The notes beneath the pieces were generated by a model. The model was not told the origin of the DNA and searched no databases. It saw nothing but the letters and a program-made list of their open reading frames with translations. 50,663 nucleotides of DNA from Aphanothece sp. CMT-3BRIN-NPC111 (GTDB lineage Bacteria > Cyanobacteriota > Cyanobacteriia > Cyanobacteriales > JAHHGU01). A program made the translations under genes and the position numbers. This document shows positions 1-8,919 of the stretch, in pieces (positions within the stretch are counted from its first letter, which is position 1; every line of letters begins with the position of its first letter). The DNA lies in NCBI GenBank assembly GCA_019359765.1, contig JAHHGU010000038.1:1-50663 (forward strand), read 5' to 3'.

Positions 1-421
1 GTATCTGATCGTGCGTGAGAATGACTAGCATTTAGTACCTCCAACTCGCCGCCCTAATGCCCCTGAATTCATTGTAGGCTAAGCTTTTGGGCAGATAGGG
101 GAAATTGGTACACAGCTTAACGTGCCAGATAAAATTTGCTGGCAAAGGAATTACATTTTCGCTTCCGGGATTGAGGACTGGGAAGACTTCAAGAGTCTAT
201 AACCCCCACCCAAATAATTCTGATGCAACCAAAGACTCTCTTTATCGGCAACAATTGAAGAAAGCTTTGGCTCCCAGGTTGGTTGCAAACAGGGCTAAAA
301 TAATTGATTCGGGATAAGTAGAGGCAAGGCTCACGATCGCCCCCCCAAGGCGTCTACACTGGACTTGCAGCTGACCTGAACGTTGAAATTGTGCTGACAG
401 TATCTCTAGGGGTTGACTTAA
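1..421. other. Upstream region without a supported gene
   Basis: No convincing gene is visible. A 70-codon frame at 105-317 lacks an ATG start and a ribosome binding site and matches nothing I recognise. The last 15 bases hold an AGGGG at 408-412, about 9 bases before the GTG of the next gene, so the 3' part is the glyA leader. Confidence 0.6.
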
Positions 422-1705
422 GTGACTCAAAGCAACTTAGATTTTCTTGGGCTTACCGATCCAGCTGTTGCTGAGTTAATTCAGCAAGAACTCCTGCGTC
501 AACGCGACCACCTGGAGCTAATTGCCAGTGAAAACTTTACATCCTCGGCGGTTATGGCTGCCCAAGGCTCGGTGCTGACGAATAAGTATGCCGAGGGGTT
601 GCCAGGAAAACGCTATTACGGTGGCTGCGAATATATAGATAAAATTGAGCAGCTGGCGATTGACCGTGCTAAGCAGCTATTTGGAGCTGCCCATGCCAAT
701 GTACAGCCACATTCGGGTGCCCAGGCTAATTTTGCGGTGTTCCTGGCATTGCTAGAACCTGGTGACACGATTATGGGGATGGATTTGTCCCACGGCGGAC
801 ACCTGACCCACGGCTCGCCAGTGAATGTGTCGGGCAAGTGGTTTAAGGTATGTCACTACGGCGTCAACAAAGAAACAGAGCAGCTCGACTACGACCAGAT
901 TCGGGAACTGGCACTGGAACACCGTCCTAAATTAATAATTTGTGGCTACTCCGCGTATCCCCGCATAATTGATTTTGAGAAATTCCGGGCGATCGCATCT
1001 GAAGTCGGTGCTTACTTACTGGCGGATATTGCCCACATCGCTGGTTTAGTTGCCACAGGTCATCATCCCAACCCTATCCCCCATTGCGACGTTGTCACTA
1101 CTACGACTCACAAGACCCTGCGCGGCCCCAGGAGTGGCTTGATTCTCACCCGTGACCCAGAATTAGGTAAGAAATTAGATAAGGCGGTTTTTCCAGGATC
1201 TCAAGGTGGCCCATTAGAACATGTGATTGCCGCTAAAGCGGTGGCTTTTGGGGAAGCTTTACAGCCATCGTTCAAGACATATTCCGCTCAAGTAATTGAA
1301 AATGCCCGTGCTATGGCAACTCAATTGCAAAAACGCGGCTTTAAGATTGTTTCTGGCGGCACTGACAATCATCTGATGCTTGTCGATCTGCGCTGTATCA
1401 GTATGACCGGGAAGCAGGCTGACCAGTTGCTCAGTGGTGTTAAGATTACTGCCAACAAAAATACTGTTCCCTTTGACCCAGAGTCACCATTTGTCACCAG
1501 CGGTTTGCGATTGGGTTCCCCAGCGATGACCACACGCGGAATGGGACCAGCAGAATTTTCAGAGATTGCGGACATTATTGCTGACCGACTGCTAAATCCA
1601 GATGACGAGGCAGTGGCAAGCGAGTGTCGGCGTCGGGTGGCGCAGTTGTGCGATCGCTTTCCGTTGTATCCCCACCTGAATATCCCTGTACCCGCGATGG
1701 CTTGA
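422..1705 (+). CDS. glyA: Serine hydroxymethyltransferase
   Basis: PLP enzyme of the cytosol that converts serine and tetrahydrofolate to glycine and 5,10-methylene-THF, the main source of one-carbon units. The 427-aa length is normal for the family. Visible motifs are the N-terminal HLELIASENFTS, the GKRYYGGCEYID substrate region near residue 61, DIAHIAGLV near 200 and the TTTTHKTLRGPRSG PLP site, where the Schiff-base lysine is K231. The start is GTG with AGGGG about 9 bases upstream; this start gives the expected family N-terminus. A hairpin plus T-run follows 70 bases after the stop, so it is probably transcribed alone. Confidence 0.98.
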   Translation: MTQSNLDFLGLTDPAVAELIQQELLRQRDHLELIASENFTSSAVMAAQGSVLTNKYAEGLPGKRYYGGCEYIDKIEQLAIDRAKQLFGAAHANVQPHSGAQANFAVFLALLEPGDTIMGMDLSHGGHLTHGSPVNVSGKWFKVCHYGVNKETEQLDYDQIRELALEHRPKLIICGYSAYPRIIDFEKFRAIASEVGAYLLADIAHIAGLVATGHHPNPIPHCDVVTTTTHKTLRGPRSGLILTRDPELGKKLDKAVFPGSQGGPLEHVIAAKAVAFGEALQPSFKTYSAQVIENARAMATQLQKRGFKIVSGGTDNHLMLVDLRCISMTGKQADQLLSGVKITANKNTVPFDPESPFVTSGLRLGSPAMTTRGMGPAEFSEIADIIADRLLNPDDEAVASECRRRVAQLCDRFPLYPHLNIPVPAMA

Positions 1706-1774
1706 TCTATCCCCGTCTCAAGGCCTTAGTATTACCGCATTTTCCCCAATGAGATTTATCCTCTAATCGATACC

Positions 1775-1808
1775 CCGCCACGGGTTTGAACCCCTGGCGG
1801 ACTCTTTT
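1775..1808 (+). terminator. Rho-independent terminator after glyA
   Basis: Stem CCGCCA-c-GGGTT (1775-1786) pairs with AACCC-c-TGGCGG (1789-1800) with one C-C mismatch and a two-base loop, followed by ACTCTTTTTA. It lies 70 bases after the glyA stop in the right orientation. Confidence 0.7.
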
Positions 1809-2022
1809 TAAGGGAGGCTAGGGAGAATCGATGTTTAAGGTTTTCAGGGCGTAAGTCCTAAACATAAATAGCTCTGTTAGCGTTTGCGAAGCGATACCAA
1901 AGGCATTAGCCTGCGCGAAGCGCAGATTTCTAAGCGGTTTGGCTAATAACGTCTCTAGTTTTTTGATATGAATGCTGTCGTTTGTATGAGCCTCTCCACC
2001 CCATTTGCAAGCAATATTATTT
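1809..2022. repeat. Spacer with GCG-rich hairpin repeat
   Basis: This spacer between glyA and cinA carries a perfect small hairpin CTGCGC-gaa-GCGCAG at 1911-1925 and a related string CGTTTGCGAAGCG just before it (from 1880). Similar 'GCGAAGCG' strings recur near 8920, 11213 and 33553, so they look like a dispersed intergenic repeat. No gene is supported here. Confidence 0.5.
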
Positions 2023-3300
2023 ATGAGTGCTGAAGTTATTTGTGTCGGAACCGAGTTACTCCTAGGGGATATCCTCAATAGCAATGCCCAGTTTTTAGCA
2101 CAGCAGCTAGCTGGACTGGGAATTCCTCACTATTATCAAACGGTGGTGGGAGACAACCCAGAGCGTATAAAGCAGGTCTTAAAAATTGCTACGGAGCGAA
2201 ATATTGCTGCTGAGGGGGCTTCACCAGCGCAACTCCTCATCTTTACTGGTGGCCTTGGCCCAACACCCGATGACCTCACCACTGAAACCATTGCTGAGTT
2301 TTTTTGTGTCCCCCTAGTAGAACGCTCAGAGGTTCTGGAAGACATCACCCGAAAATACGCCGCACGGGGGCGTAAAATGACGCCTAGTAACCGCAAACAA
2401 GCCCTGATTCCTGAAGGCGCGGATGTTTTACCCAACCCAACCGGAACAGCACCCGGTATCATCTGGCAACCTCGCCCTGGTGTAACGATTCTTACCTTTC
2501 CAGGCGTGCCCAGGGAAATGTGGCGAATGTGGCAGGAAACAGCGGTTCCCTACCTGAAAAGTCAAGGTTGGGGTAAAGAAATTATTTACAGCCGCATGTT
2601 AAGGTTCTGGGGAATTGCGGAATCAGCCCTAGCAGAAAAAGTGGCTCCTTTCTTCGATTTGCCCAACCCAACGGTTGCACCCTACGCCAGTCAAGGTGAG
2701 GTCAGGCTGCGAATTTCTGCCCGTGCCAGTTCAGAAGCCGAAGCGATTCAGCTCATTGAGCCGGTGCAGCAACAACTACGGGAGATTGGGGGGCAGGACT
2801 GTTACGGTGTCGATGGCGACACTCTTGCCTCGGTGGTTGGTCAGCTGTTGACTGATGCTGGTGAAACGCTCAGTGTCGCGGAATCTTGCACTGGCGGCGG
2901 ACTGGGACAAATGTTGACGACTATTGCCGGAAGTTCAAGCTACTTCTTGGGAGGCGTTATTTCTTATGACAACCTGGTGAAAATTTCCCTTCTGGATGTC
3001 AACCCGGAAGACTTAGCCCAGGAGGGTGCTGTGAGTGATACGGTTGCCCAGCAGATGGCTGTAGGAGTCCAGAAGCGGCTAGGAACATCTTGGGGACTGA
3101 GCATTACTGGCATTGCCGGACCAGGAGGCGGAACAGATGCTAAGCCAGTTGGTTTAGTCTACATCGGTCTAGCGGGTTCTAATGGCACGGTGGAAAGTTT
3201 TAAGTACCAGATGGGTTCCCAGCAAGAGCGGTCTTTTATTAGGCATCTGTCAGTCTGTCATGCTCTAGACCAATTGCGGCGAAAATTATTGACGACATGA
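2023..3300 (+). CDS. cinA: CinA-family competence/damage-inducible protein
   Basis: Two-domain cytosolic protein: an N-terminal MoCF/MogA-like domain (EVICVGTELLLGDILNSN at the start, FTGGLGPTPDDLTTE near residue 82) and a C-terminal CinA domain (SVAESCTGGGLGQML near 286, ITGIAGPGGGTDAKPVGLVY near 370). In studied homologues these domains have ADP-ribose/NAD-recycling pyrophosphatase and NMN deamidase activity; which apply here is inferred. The frame is open from an upstream TTG at 2005, but ATG 2023 gives the usual family N-terminus MSAEVICVG and 425 aa, so it is chosen. No strong Shine-Dalgarno is visible. In other bacteria the gene is linked to competence; dprA is also in this window, 46 kb away. 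Confidence 0.93.
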   Translation: MSAEVICVGTELLLGDILNSNAQFLAQQLAGLGIPHYYQTVVGDNPERIKQVLKIATERNIAAEGASPAQLLIFTGGLGPTPDDLTTETIAEFFCVPLVERSEVLEDITRKYAARGRKMTPSNRKQALIPEGADVLPNPTGTAPGIIWQPRPGVTILTFPGVPREMWRMWQETAVPYLKSQGWGKEIIYSRMLRFWGIAESALAEKVAPFFDLPNPTVAPYASQGEVRLRISARASSEAEAIQLIEPVQQQLREIGGQDCYGVDGDTLASVVGQLLTDAGETLSVAESCTGGGLGQMLTTIAGSSSYFLGGVISYDNLVKISLLDVNPEDLAQEGAVSDTVAQQMAVGVQKRLGTSWGLSITGIAGPGGGTDAKPVGLVYIGLAGSNGTVESFKYQMGSQQERSFIRHLSVCHALDQLRRKLLTT

Positions 3301-3719
3301 AATTTGGTTCAAGCCTCGTCGCCAGAGCCGGTGCTTGGGGATTTGAGATTTGTTGTGCCCACTCTTAGCCGGGGCATGAACCAAAAATTTCTTTTAATCT
3401 AAAATCCAAAATCTAAAATCTAAAATCCTTTGACCCCAAAGCTAAGCGCTGCTCAGCCGCTAGTCAGATAGAGGCGGCACTGCATTCACCCCTGTAGTGG
3501 GATAGAGATGCTCTTCGCCAGTGTGTTAACCTTAAATTAATAAGAAATATGACACAAAACTTTGTGTTATTTCTCCCTAATCGGTTTTAAAATACACCGA
3601 TTACAAATCAGGCAAGCATAAAAATATAATATACCTCTCAGGAGGTAGGTTTATATGGTGTTAGGTTTGCCAAGCTGTCAGTAGAAAACACAGGTTGTCT
3701 CACAGGAGCCGTCTGTTCA
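3301..3719. other. Intergenic region before the aroQ unit
   Basis: 419 bases without a supported gene. It contains the heptad repeat at 3399-3426 and an AT-rich stretch (3530-3640) that may hold the promoter of the downstream small ORF and aroQ. AGGAGG occurs at 3639-3644 with no reading frame attached that I can defend. The real ribosome binding site for the next ORF is AGGAG at 3704-3708. Confidence 0.5.
3399..3426. repeat. Heptanucleotide tandem repeat (CYAAAAT)4
   Basis: Four consecutive 7-base units, CTAAAAT, CCAAAAT, CTAAAAT, CTAAAAT. The same unit is found inside a gene at 12561-12588 and, inverted, at 28246-28273. This matches the class of short tandemly repeated repetitive (STRR) sequences known from filamentous cyanobacteria. 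Confidence 0.75.
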
Positions 3720-3860
3720 ATGGACTATATAGATCAGGTGCTGGAAAAGCTAAAGGAATGGGCTCGCAAGCTCATCGAGGCATTGGTGAGTCCGGATGCA
3801 GAGCCAGAACCGGAACTTATTCCTATTCCTGTAAACGATCCACAGCGCCGCCGCCGGTAG
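3720..3860 (+). CDS. 46-aa conserved-looking small protein upstream of aroQ
   Basis: A short frame not usually called by gene finders: ATG at 3720, stop TAG at 3858-3860, with AGGAG 11 bases upstream. The product begins MDYIDQVLEKLKEWARKLIE, an amphipathic helix, continues through an acidic/proline stretch (EPEPELIPIPVNDP) and ends in four arginines. It lies 3 bases before the aroQ start in the same direction, so the two are probably co-transcribed. I recall similar short ORFs beside aroQ in cyanobacteria but cannot confirm that here. Function is unknown; the helix plus basic tail could bind RNA, membrane or a partner. Confidence 0.65.
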   Translation: MDYIDQVLEKLKEWARKLIEALVSPDAEPEPELIPIPVNDPQRRRR

Positions 3861-3863
3861 TCC

Positions 3864-4340
3864 GTGGTTGTGCCTCCTGAACATTTGCACTGGGTCAAGA
3901 TTCTGGTTCTGCATGGTCCTAATTTAAACTTATTGGGGCGCCGAGAACCAGGCATATATGGGTCTGTGACATTAAATGATATCAATCGCCTGTTAGAAGA
4001 GGAAGGACAAAAACTTCAGGCGAAAGTTTCGACTTTACAGTCGAATCATGAAGGTGTCTTAGTCGATGCCATCCATGATGCTCAAGCAAACTATCAGGGT
4101 ATTGTGATTAACGCTGGTGCCTACACCCATACCAGTGTAGCGATCCGAGATGCGATCGCGGCGGTGAACCTTCCCACCGTCGAAGTTCATCTCAGTAATA
4201 TTTATCGGCGAGAAAGCTTTCGGCACCATTCTTTCATTGCCCCAGTGGCGATTGGACAAATCAGCGGCTTTGGCGCTGATAGTTATCGCTTGGGCTTACA
4301 AGCGTTAGTTTTCCACCTCAAGCAATTAAACTCTGGTTAA
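3864..4340 (+). CDS. aroQ: Type II 3-dehydroquinate dehydratase
   Basis: Third step of the shikimate pathway: trans-dehydration of 3-dehydroquinate to 3-dehydroshikimate in the cytosol. Signature HGPNLNLLGRREPGIYG near residue 15 carries the catalytic Arg and Tyr; VINAGAYTHTS (near 84) and VEVHLSNIYRRESFRHHS (near 107) give the substrate-binding Asn and the catalytic His. The frame opens with GTG 3864 and gives 158 aa, about ten more than usual; a second in-frame GTG at 3870 and a TTG at 3888 are alternatives. It follows the 46-aa ORF by 3 bases. Its stop overlaps the end of the convergent gene by 4 bases. Confidence 0.95.
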   Translation: MVVPPEHLHWVKILVLHGPNLNLLGRREPGIYGSVTLNDINRLLEEEGQKLQAKVSTLQSNHEGVLVDAIHDAQANYQGIVINAGAYTHTSVAIRDAIAAVNLPTVEVHLSNIYRRESFRHHSFIAPVAIGQISGFGADSYRLGLQALVFHLKQLNSG

Positions 4341-7300
4341 GTTGTTAAATTAACTGGCATTCTAGCTGCGATGAGCGATCGCGCTTGCTGTGCATCTACA
4401 GGCTTGGAGAAAAAATATCCTTGTCCATACTCGCATTGCAGTGACTTTAGTTGAGTTAGTTGCTCTGCTGTTTCCACGCCTTCGGCGATCACATTCATAC
4501 TCAAGTTGTGCGCCAGCATCACGATTGTGCGGACAATCTCAATATGCTCATTATCAACTGTCATCTGGCTGACGAAGGAGCGATCTATTTTCAATGTATC
4601 GATAGGAAAGCGACGCAGATAACTTAAGGATGAATAGCCCGTACCAAAGTCATCCATATACAACTCAATGCCTAGTTTTCTGAGTTGTCCAAGCATGGCA
4701 GACGCTTCTTCCACATTTTCCATAATCGCGCTTTCCGTAATCTCTAGCTTTAAGCTGCTGGCATCCAAGTTAGTTTCCTGAAGAATCTCAGCGATTTGTT
4801 CAACTAAATTGGGTTGAGAGAACTGTTTACCGGAAAGATTAACACTAATACTCAAAGGTGCAAGAGTAGAAAATTCTATCTGCCATAGACGTAATTGGCG
4901 ACAAGCTTCGCGCAGCACCCACCAACCAATTAAGGTGATCAGCCCTGTTTCTTCTGCAACGGGGATAAACTCTAGTGGGGAAACTAATCCCCTTTCTGGG
5001 TGTTGCCAACGTATAAGTGCTTCAAAGCTAGTAATTTGATTAGTTTTAAATGAGACAACAGGCTGATAGTGTAAAATAAACTCCTGCCGTTCAATAGCTC
5101 GTCGCAAATCTGTCTCTAACTGTAATAAAGCTACTGCACTGTCGTGCATATTTTTATCGAAAACCTCATGCCGAGCCTTACCTAATGCCTTAGCTCGATA
5201 CATAGCTATATCGGCATCGCGGAGGATATCGACAGGCTGCTCATAACCCGCCGAACTCAAGGCAATACCAATGCTGGCTGTTGTAAATACTTCGTGTCCA
5301 TCTAAGTTTAGTGGCAAAGTCAGTCCCTTGTGGATGCGTTCAGCAATATAGATGGCCTCGCTCACGCTTTTGATATCTTCAAGCAAGATAGCAAACTCAT
5401 CTCCACCTAAGCGTGCCACTGTATCTCCAGTACGCACATTCGCCTCTAATCTTTTGGCGATCGCGATCAGCATTTTGTCTCCAACAATATGTCCCAGACT
5501 ATCGTTGACGTTTTTAAACCGATCCAAATCTAAGAAAAGAACAGCAAATAAATCATCCTCACACCGCTTGGCACGAAAAATAGCATGCTCTAGGCGATCC
5601 ATGAATAAAGCGCGGTTGGGCAAATCAGTCAGCACATCATAAAACGCATTGTGCTGTAGTTGCTCTTCTGCTTGCTTGCGTTCAGTAATATCCGTTTGAA
5701 TTCCTACGAAGTGAGTCAGGAGACCATCATTATTGTAAATGGGTGAAACATTTAACTCATTCCAGAAGAAAGTACCATCCTGGCGGTAATTGCGTAAGAC
5801 GACTGAGGAGGCTTTGCCTAACTTTAACGCCAGCCTTAGTTCCTCTAGTGCTGGTTGATTTCTATTTTCACCTTGCAGAAAACGGCAATTTCGTCCAATT
5901 ACTTCTTTTGCACAGTAACCTGTAATCTGCTCAAAGGCAGGATTGACATAGATAACTGGTAAATCGGGTAATCTAGCATCAACGAGAACAATACCATTAC
6001 TACTGGCAGCGATCGCGCGATCGCGCAGTCGAGAAATTTCTTCAAGCCGCTGGCGTTCTGTGACATCCCGAATCACCAGCACCCAACTATTAGCTTGGTG
6101 ATTTGCCTCCCCTACAAACGGTTGAGCCACGACTTCAAATACTTGGCGCGGCGAACTCTCCACAACAACTTCATGACAGAGCTTTCCATCCCCACTCAGC
6201 CCTAAAAACACGTCAATAGGTTGCGAACCTATATGGGTGAGAATATTCCCAGCAAATCGCTCCATCATCAGTGACAGGTACTGCCAAGCTGTGGGATTAG
6301 CCAGGGCAATGCGCCGATTAGCATCCAGCAACAGCACCCCCTCCGGGAGATTTTCTACCAAGTTTTCCAGATGTTTTTGCTCCGCAGCAATTAGCGTGCG
6401 TAACCGCTCAATAGAGACAGAGGCTTGATTAGCGATAGTGTACAACAGCCGCACTTGGTCTTCAGTAAAGGTTTCCTCCTTCTGGGCACCAACAAAAAGA
6501 AGTCCTACAACTTCGTTGCCATTAGTGGTAATAATGGGAACCTGAAATGCTGAATCCAGATGCTCCATCAGCGGTTGTGTTGCATCAAATGTTTCTGACT
6601 CTAGAGTTCTAGTGCAATATTTATCCTTTTGTTGCCTGATTTTGCATCCTCTCATGCGAAAGAAGGTTTTGAGCAGGCGCTGCTCAATCTCCTTTTCGAT
6701 AGCAGGTGCGATCGCCCGATTGGGGTGGATGAATACTTGGCACAAGTCCCCTGTCATTAAGATACTAGCGGAGACATCATGAGGCACAGCCCGGTGCAGG
6801 TGGGCTAACATGAGCCGCACAAGTTCGTCATAGTTCAGGGTGTAACTTAGTTGCCGGGAAAGCTCATGGAGCATCTCTAACTCAAAGGTACGCAAGCGAA
6901 CCCGTTCTTCCAGAGAAGCATTAAGTTCTGCTAATGCCTGCTCTGCTTGCTTGCGATCTGTAATATCTTGCAGCAATACAAGGCAGGCTTTCTTTCCTTC
7001 CCATGTTGTTTCCACGCCGCTCATTTCTACTACGGCTGTTTCACCGCTATGGCGCACAATCTCTATTTCTTGGGTTTTATTTATCTCTATAGGAAAATCA
7101 AACAATTTGCCTTCGAGTTTTTCTGCTGGATAACCCAGGATAAAGGTTACAGCCGGATTGACAAAACGTACAATGCCGTCTTGATCTACGATGACAGTTC
7201 CATTGGTGCTACTGGTTACAATAGTACGGAAGCGAGCTTCACTCGCCTTTAATTCCCGCGTCTTCCGTGCCAATGCTTTTAGCAACTGCTGACGCTCGCT

Positions 7301-7396
7301 ATCTTCGTTCATACATTGCATTATCTTGCCATCCACTTGCCTCTTGACCAAAAAACTGGCTTGATTTGCCTCGTTGATTTCCAGCAATACAATCAT
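4337..7396 (-). CDS. PAS-GAF-PAS-LOV-GGDEF-EAL cyclic-di-GMP protein
   Basis: A 1019-aa cytosolic sensor predicted to make and/or break c-di-GMP. Order: PAS (about 50-150), coiled coil, GAF (about 180-335), PAS (about 345-450), a PAS of LOV type (about 460-575), GGDEF (motif 664-668) and EAL (motif 792-794). The LOV domain has GRNCRFLQ with the adduct-forming Cys504, plus the later FMN-contact residues in LRNYRQDGTFFWN and FVGIQTDI. The inhibitory RxxD site (655-658) precedes GGDEF. The EAL domain keeps ITESAIME, DDFGTGYSS, LKIDRSF and AEGVE, so both enzyme halves look active. ATG 7396 is used; an internal ATG (MNEDSERQ, residue 29) is a possible alternative. It converges on aroQ with a 4-base overlap. 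Confidence 0.95.
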   Translation of the reverse strand: MIVLLEINEANQASFLVKRQVDGKIMQCMNEDSERQQLLKALARKTRELKASEARFRTIVTSSTNGTVIVDQDGIVRFVNPAVTFILGYPAEKLEGKLFDFPIEINKTQEIEIVRHSGETAVVEMSGVETTWEGKKACLVLLQDITDRKQAEQALAELNASLEERVRLRTFELEMLHELSRQLSYTLNYDELVRLMLAHLHRAVPHDVSASILMTGDLCQVFIHPNRAIAPAIEKEIEQRLLKTFFRMRGCKIRQQKDKYCTRTLESETFDATQPLMEHLDSAFQVPIITTNGNEVVGLLFVGAQKEETFTEDQVRLLYTIANQASVSIERLRTLIAAEQKHLENLVENLPEGVLLLDANRRIALANPTAWQYLSLMMERFAGNILTHIGSQPIDVFLGLSGDGKLCHEVVVESSPRQVFEVVAQPFVGEANHQANSWVLVIRDVTERQRLEEISRLRDRAIAASSNGIVLVDARLPDLPVIYVNPAFEQITGYCAKEVIGRNCRFLQGENRNQPALEELRLALKLGKASSVVLRNYRQDGTFFWNELNVSPIYNNDGLLTHFVGIQTDITERKQAEEQLQHNAFYDVLTDLPNRALFMDRLEHAIFRAKRCEDDLFAVLFLDLDRFKNVNDSLGHIVGDKMLIAIAKRLEANVRTGDTVARLGGDEFAILLEDIKSVSEAIYIAERIHKGLTLPLNLDGHEVFTTASIGIALSSAGYEQPVDILRDADIAMYRAKALGKARHEVFDKNMHDSAVALLQLETDLRRAIERQEFILHYQPVVSFKTNQITSFEALIRWQHPERGLVSPLEFIPVAEETGLITLIGWWVLREACRQLRLWQIEFSTLAPLSISVNLSGKQFSQPNLVEQIAEILQETNLDASSLKLEITESAIMENVEEASAMLGQLRKLGIELYMDDFGTGYSSLSYLRRFPIDTLKIDRSFVSQMTVDNEHIEIVRTIVMLAHNLSMNVIAEGVETAEQLTQLKSLQCEYGQGYFFSKPVDAQQARSLIAARMPVNLTT

Positions 7397-7614
7397 GGGA
7401 ATCTTATAGAGGTTGCTCCTGCGTTAGCCATGCAGGTATGTAACCTCTAACTTTCCATACACACAGAATCCGTAGAACTAAGCCAATACTGTCCTTTGCA
7501 GCCTTGAGGCGCTGAACTGGGTTAACAAGGCTAGTTATATTGTTCCCTATTTACAGTAGTAATCTATACAATCGTCTCTAGATTCTAGCCAGCAGTACTT
7601 AAGGCGATTTATCA
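7397..7614. other. Spacer between the LOV gene and the tnpB element
   Basis: About 220 bases presumably holding the promoter of the leftward LOV-GGDEF-EAL gene. I see no ORF and no clear promoter motif. Confidence 0.4.
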
Positions 7615-7631
7615 TGTTCGCCGGGAAGACG

Positions 7632-7729
7632 CCAGGTGTAGCGAATGCGGAACCTGGGGATGAAAGGCGGTCAATTGCGACGCAATTGACAAAATATTGG
7701 GGCTTATCTAAAATCAAGAAATTAGATAA
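7632..7729 (+). repeat. Left-end hairpins of the tnpB element
   Basis: Three perfect inverted repeats: CCAGGT/ACCTGG (7632-7637 and 7652-7657), GTCAATTGCG/CGCAATTGAC (7670-7679 and 7681-7690) and TTATCTAA/TTAGATAA (7704-7711 and 7722-7729). Subterminal palindromes are the recognition structures of IS200/IS605 elements. The last ends 14 bases before the tnpB ATG. Confidence 0.7.
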
Positions 7730-7743
7730 AAGCTTCCGAGTAG

Positions 7744-8919
7744 ATGGCTAACAAAGCTTACAAATTTCGGCTGTACCCAACACCTGAGCAGAAATCCTAC
7801 CTTGCCAGGTGTTTTGGGTATAGCCGTTTTGTGTATAACCACTTTTTAAGGCTTACTACTGATGCTTACGCTGAATGTAAGAAACATCTAAGATATGGCG
7901 ACACAGCCAAACTGCTTACCCTTTTGAAGAAGGATGAGCAGTATTCGTGGCTGACTAAAGTTAACAGCCAGTCTTTACAACAAACGCTCAAAGATTTAGA
8001 GTCAGCCTTCGTTCGTTTTTTCAAAAAGCTAGGAGGATTTCCAGTATTTAAGAAAAAACGGAACCGTCAATCGTTTCGCGTTCCCCAGCACTGGAGTATT
8101 AGTCCAGACGGAAAACTTAAACTCCCCAAGATGCAGCCGATTAAGATGGTGCAACATCGGGAGATAGAGGGGACTCCAACAAGCGTGACGATCATTCAGA
8201 CTCCCACTGGGAAGTACTATGCTTGTATCTTAGTGGAGTATGACCAAAAACAAGCCCCACTTAACGGAGGTAAGATTGGTGCTGATTTGGGACTCAAAGA
8301 GTTTTTGATTACAGGCGAGGGCAAGAAATATCCAAATCCTAGATTCTATAGACGTGCATTGAAGCGTTTGAAGCGGTTACAGCGCTCTTTATCTCGTAAA
8401 GTAAAAGGGTCAACTAGCCGTAATAAGCAACGGCTACTTGTTGCAATGGCGCATGAGAAAGTAGCCAACCAGCGGTTAGATATGCAACACAAACTCTCTC
8501 TACAGTTAACGTGCGATAACCAAGTTGTGGCTGTGGAAGACTTGCATATCAAAGGGATGGTTAAGAACCATAAACTTGCTCAAGCGATTAGCGATGCCGC
8601 ATGGGGACAATTCCTAACACTATTGGAGTACAAAGGGAAGCTCTATGGTTGCGAAATTCGCAAACTAGATAGATTCTTTCCTAGCTCCAAGCGTTGCTCA
8701 AAGTGCGGATACATCCACGAGAATCTGACATTAGATATCAGAGAATGGGTGTGTCTAGAGTGCGGAACTCACCACGATAGAGATGTGAACGCCGCAACTA
8801 ATATACTGGCCTTTTCAAACCCTCAAATACGGCAGGAATTGCCGGAATCTACGCCCAAAGAGCCTGTTGAGAGACAGGGATACCAGGGGGGTTACTCCTT
8901 GGGCTTGGGAAGCCCTTAG
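7744..8919 (+). CDS. tnpB: TnpB, RNA-guided nuclease of IS200/IS605 family
   Basis: 391 aa, full length for the family. The N-terminal OrfB domain starts KAYKFRLYPTPEQKSYLAR. The RuvC-like nuclease has all three acidic residues: D181 in GADLGLKEF, E265 in AVEDLHIKG and D347 in HDRDVNAATNI. The zinc ribbon is C318/C321 and C337/C340 (CSKCG and CLECG). Nothing is disrupted, so it is predicted active. TnpB proteins of this type use an RNA derived from the 3' end of the element to cut DNA next to a short target motif, favouring retention of the element. Translation starts at ATG 7744; there is no strong Shine-Dalgarno. No tnpA is in the window, so movement would need one in trans. Confidence 0.95.
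   Translation: MANKAYKFRLYPTPEQKSYLARCFGYSRFVYNHFLRLTTDAYAECKKHLRYGDTAKLLTLLKKDEQYSWLTKVNSQSLQQTLKDLESAFVRFFKKLGGFPVFKKKRNRQSFRVPQHWSISPDGKLKLPKMQPIKMVQHREIEGTPTSVTIIQTPTGKYYACILVEYDQKQAPLNGGKIGADLGLKEFLITGEGKKYPNPRFYRRALKRLKRLQRSLSRKVKGSTSRNKQRLLVAMAHEKVANQRLDMQHKLSLQLTCDNQVVAVEDLHIKGMVKNHKLAQAISDAAWGQFLTLLEYKGKLYGCEIRKLDRFFPSSKRCSKCGYIHENLTLDIREWVCLECGTHHDRDVNAATNILAFSNPQIRQELPESTPKEPVERQGYQGGYSLGLGSP

Noticed and set aside
105..317. 70-codon frame before glyA
   Set aside because: No ATG, no ribosome binding site, no family resemblance.
2005..2022. TTG start for cinA
   Set aside because: The extra six residues are not in the family; ATG 2023 gives the standard N-terminus.
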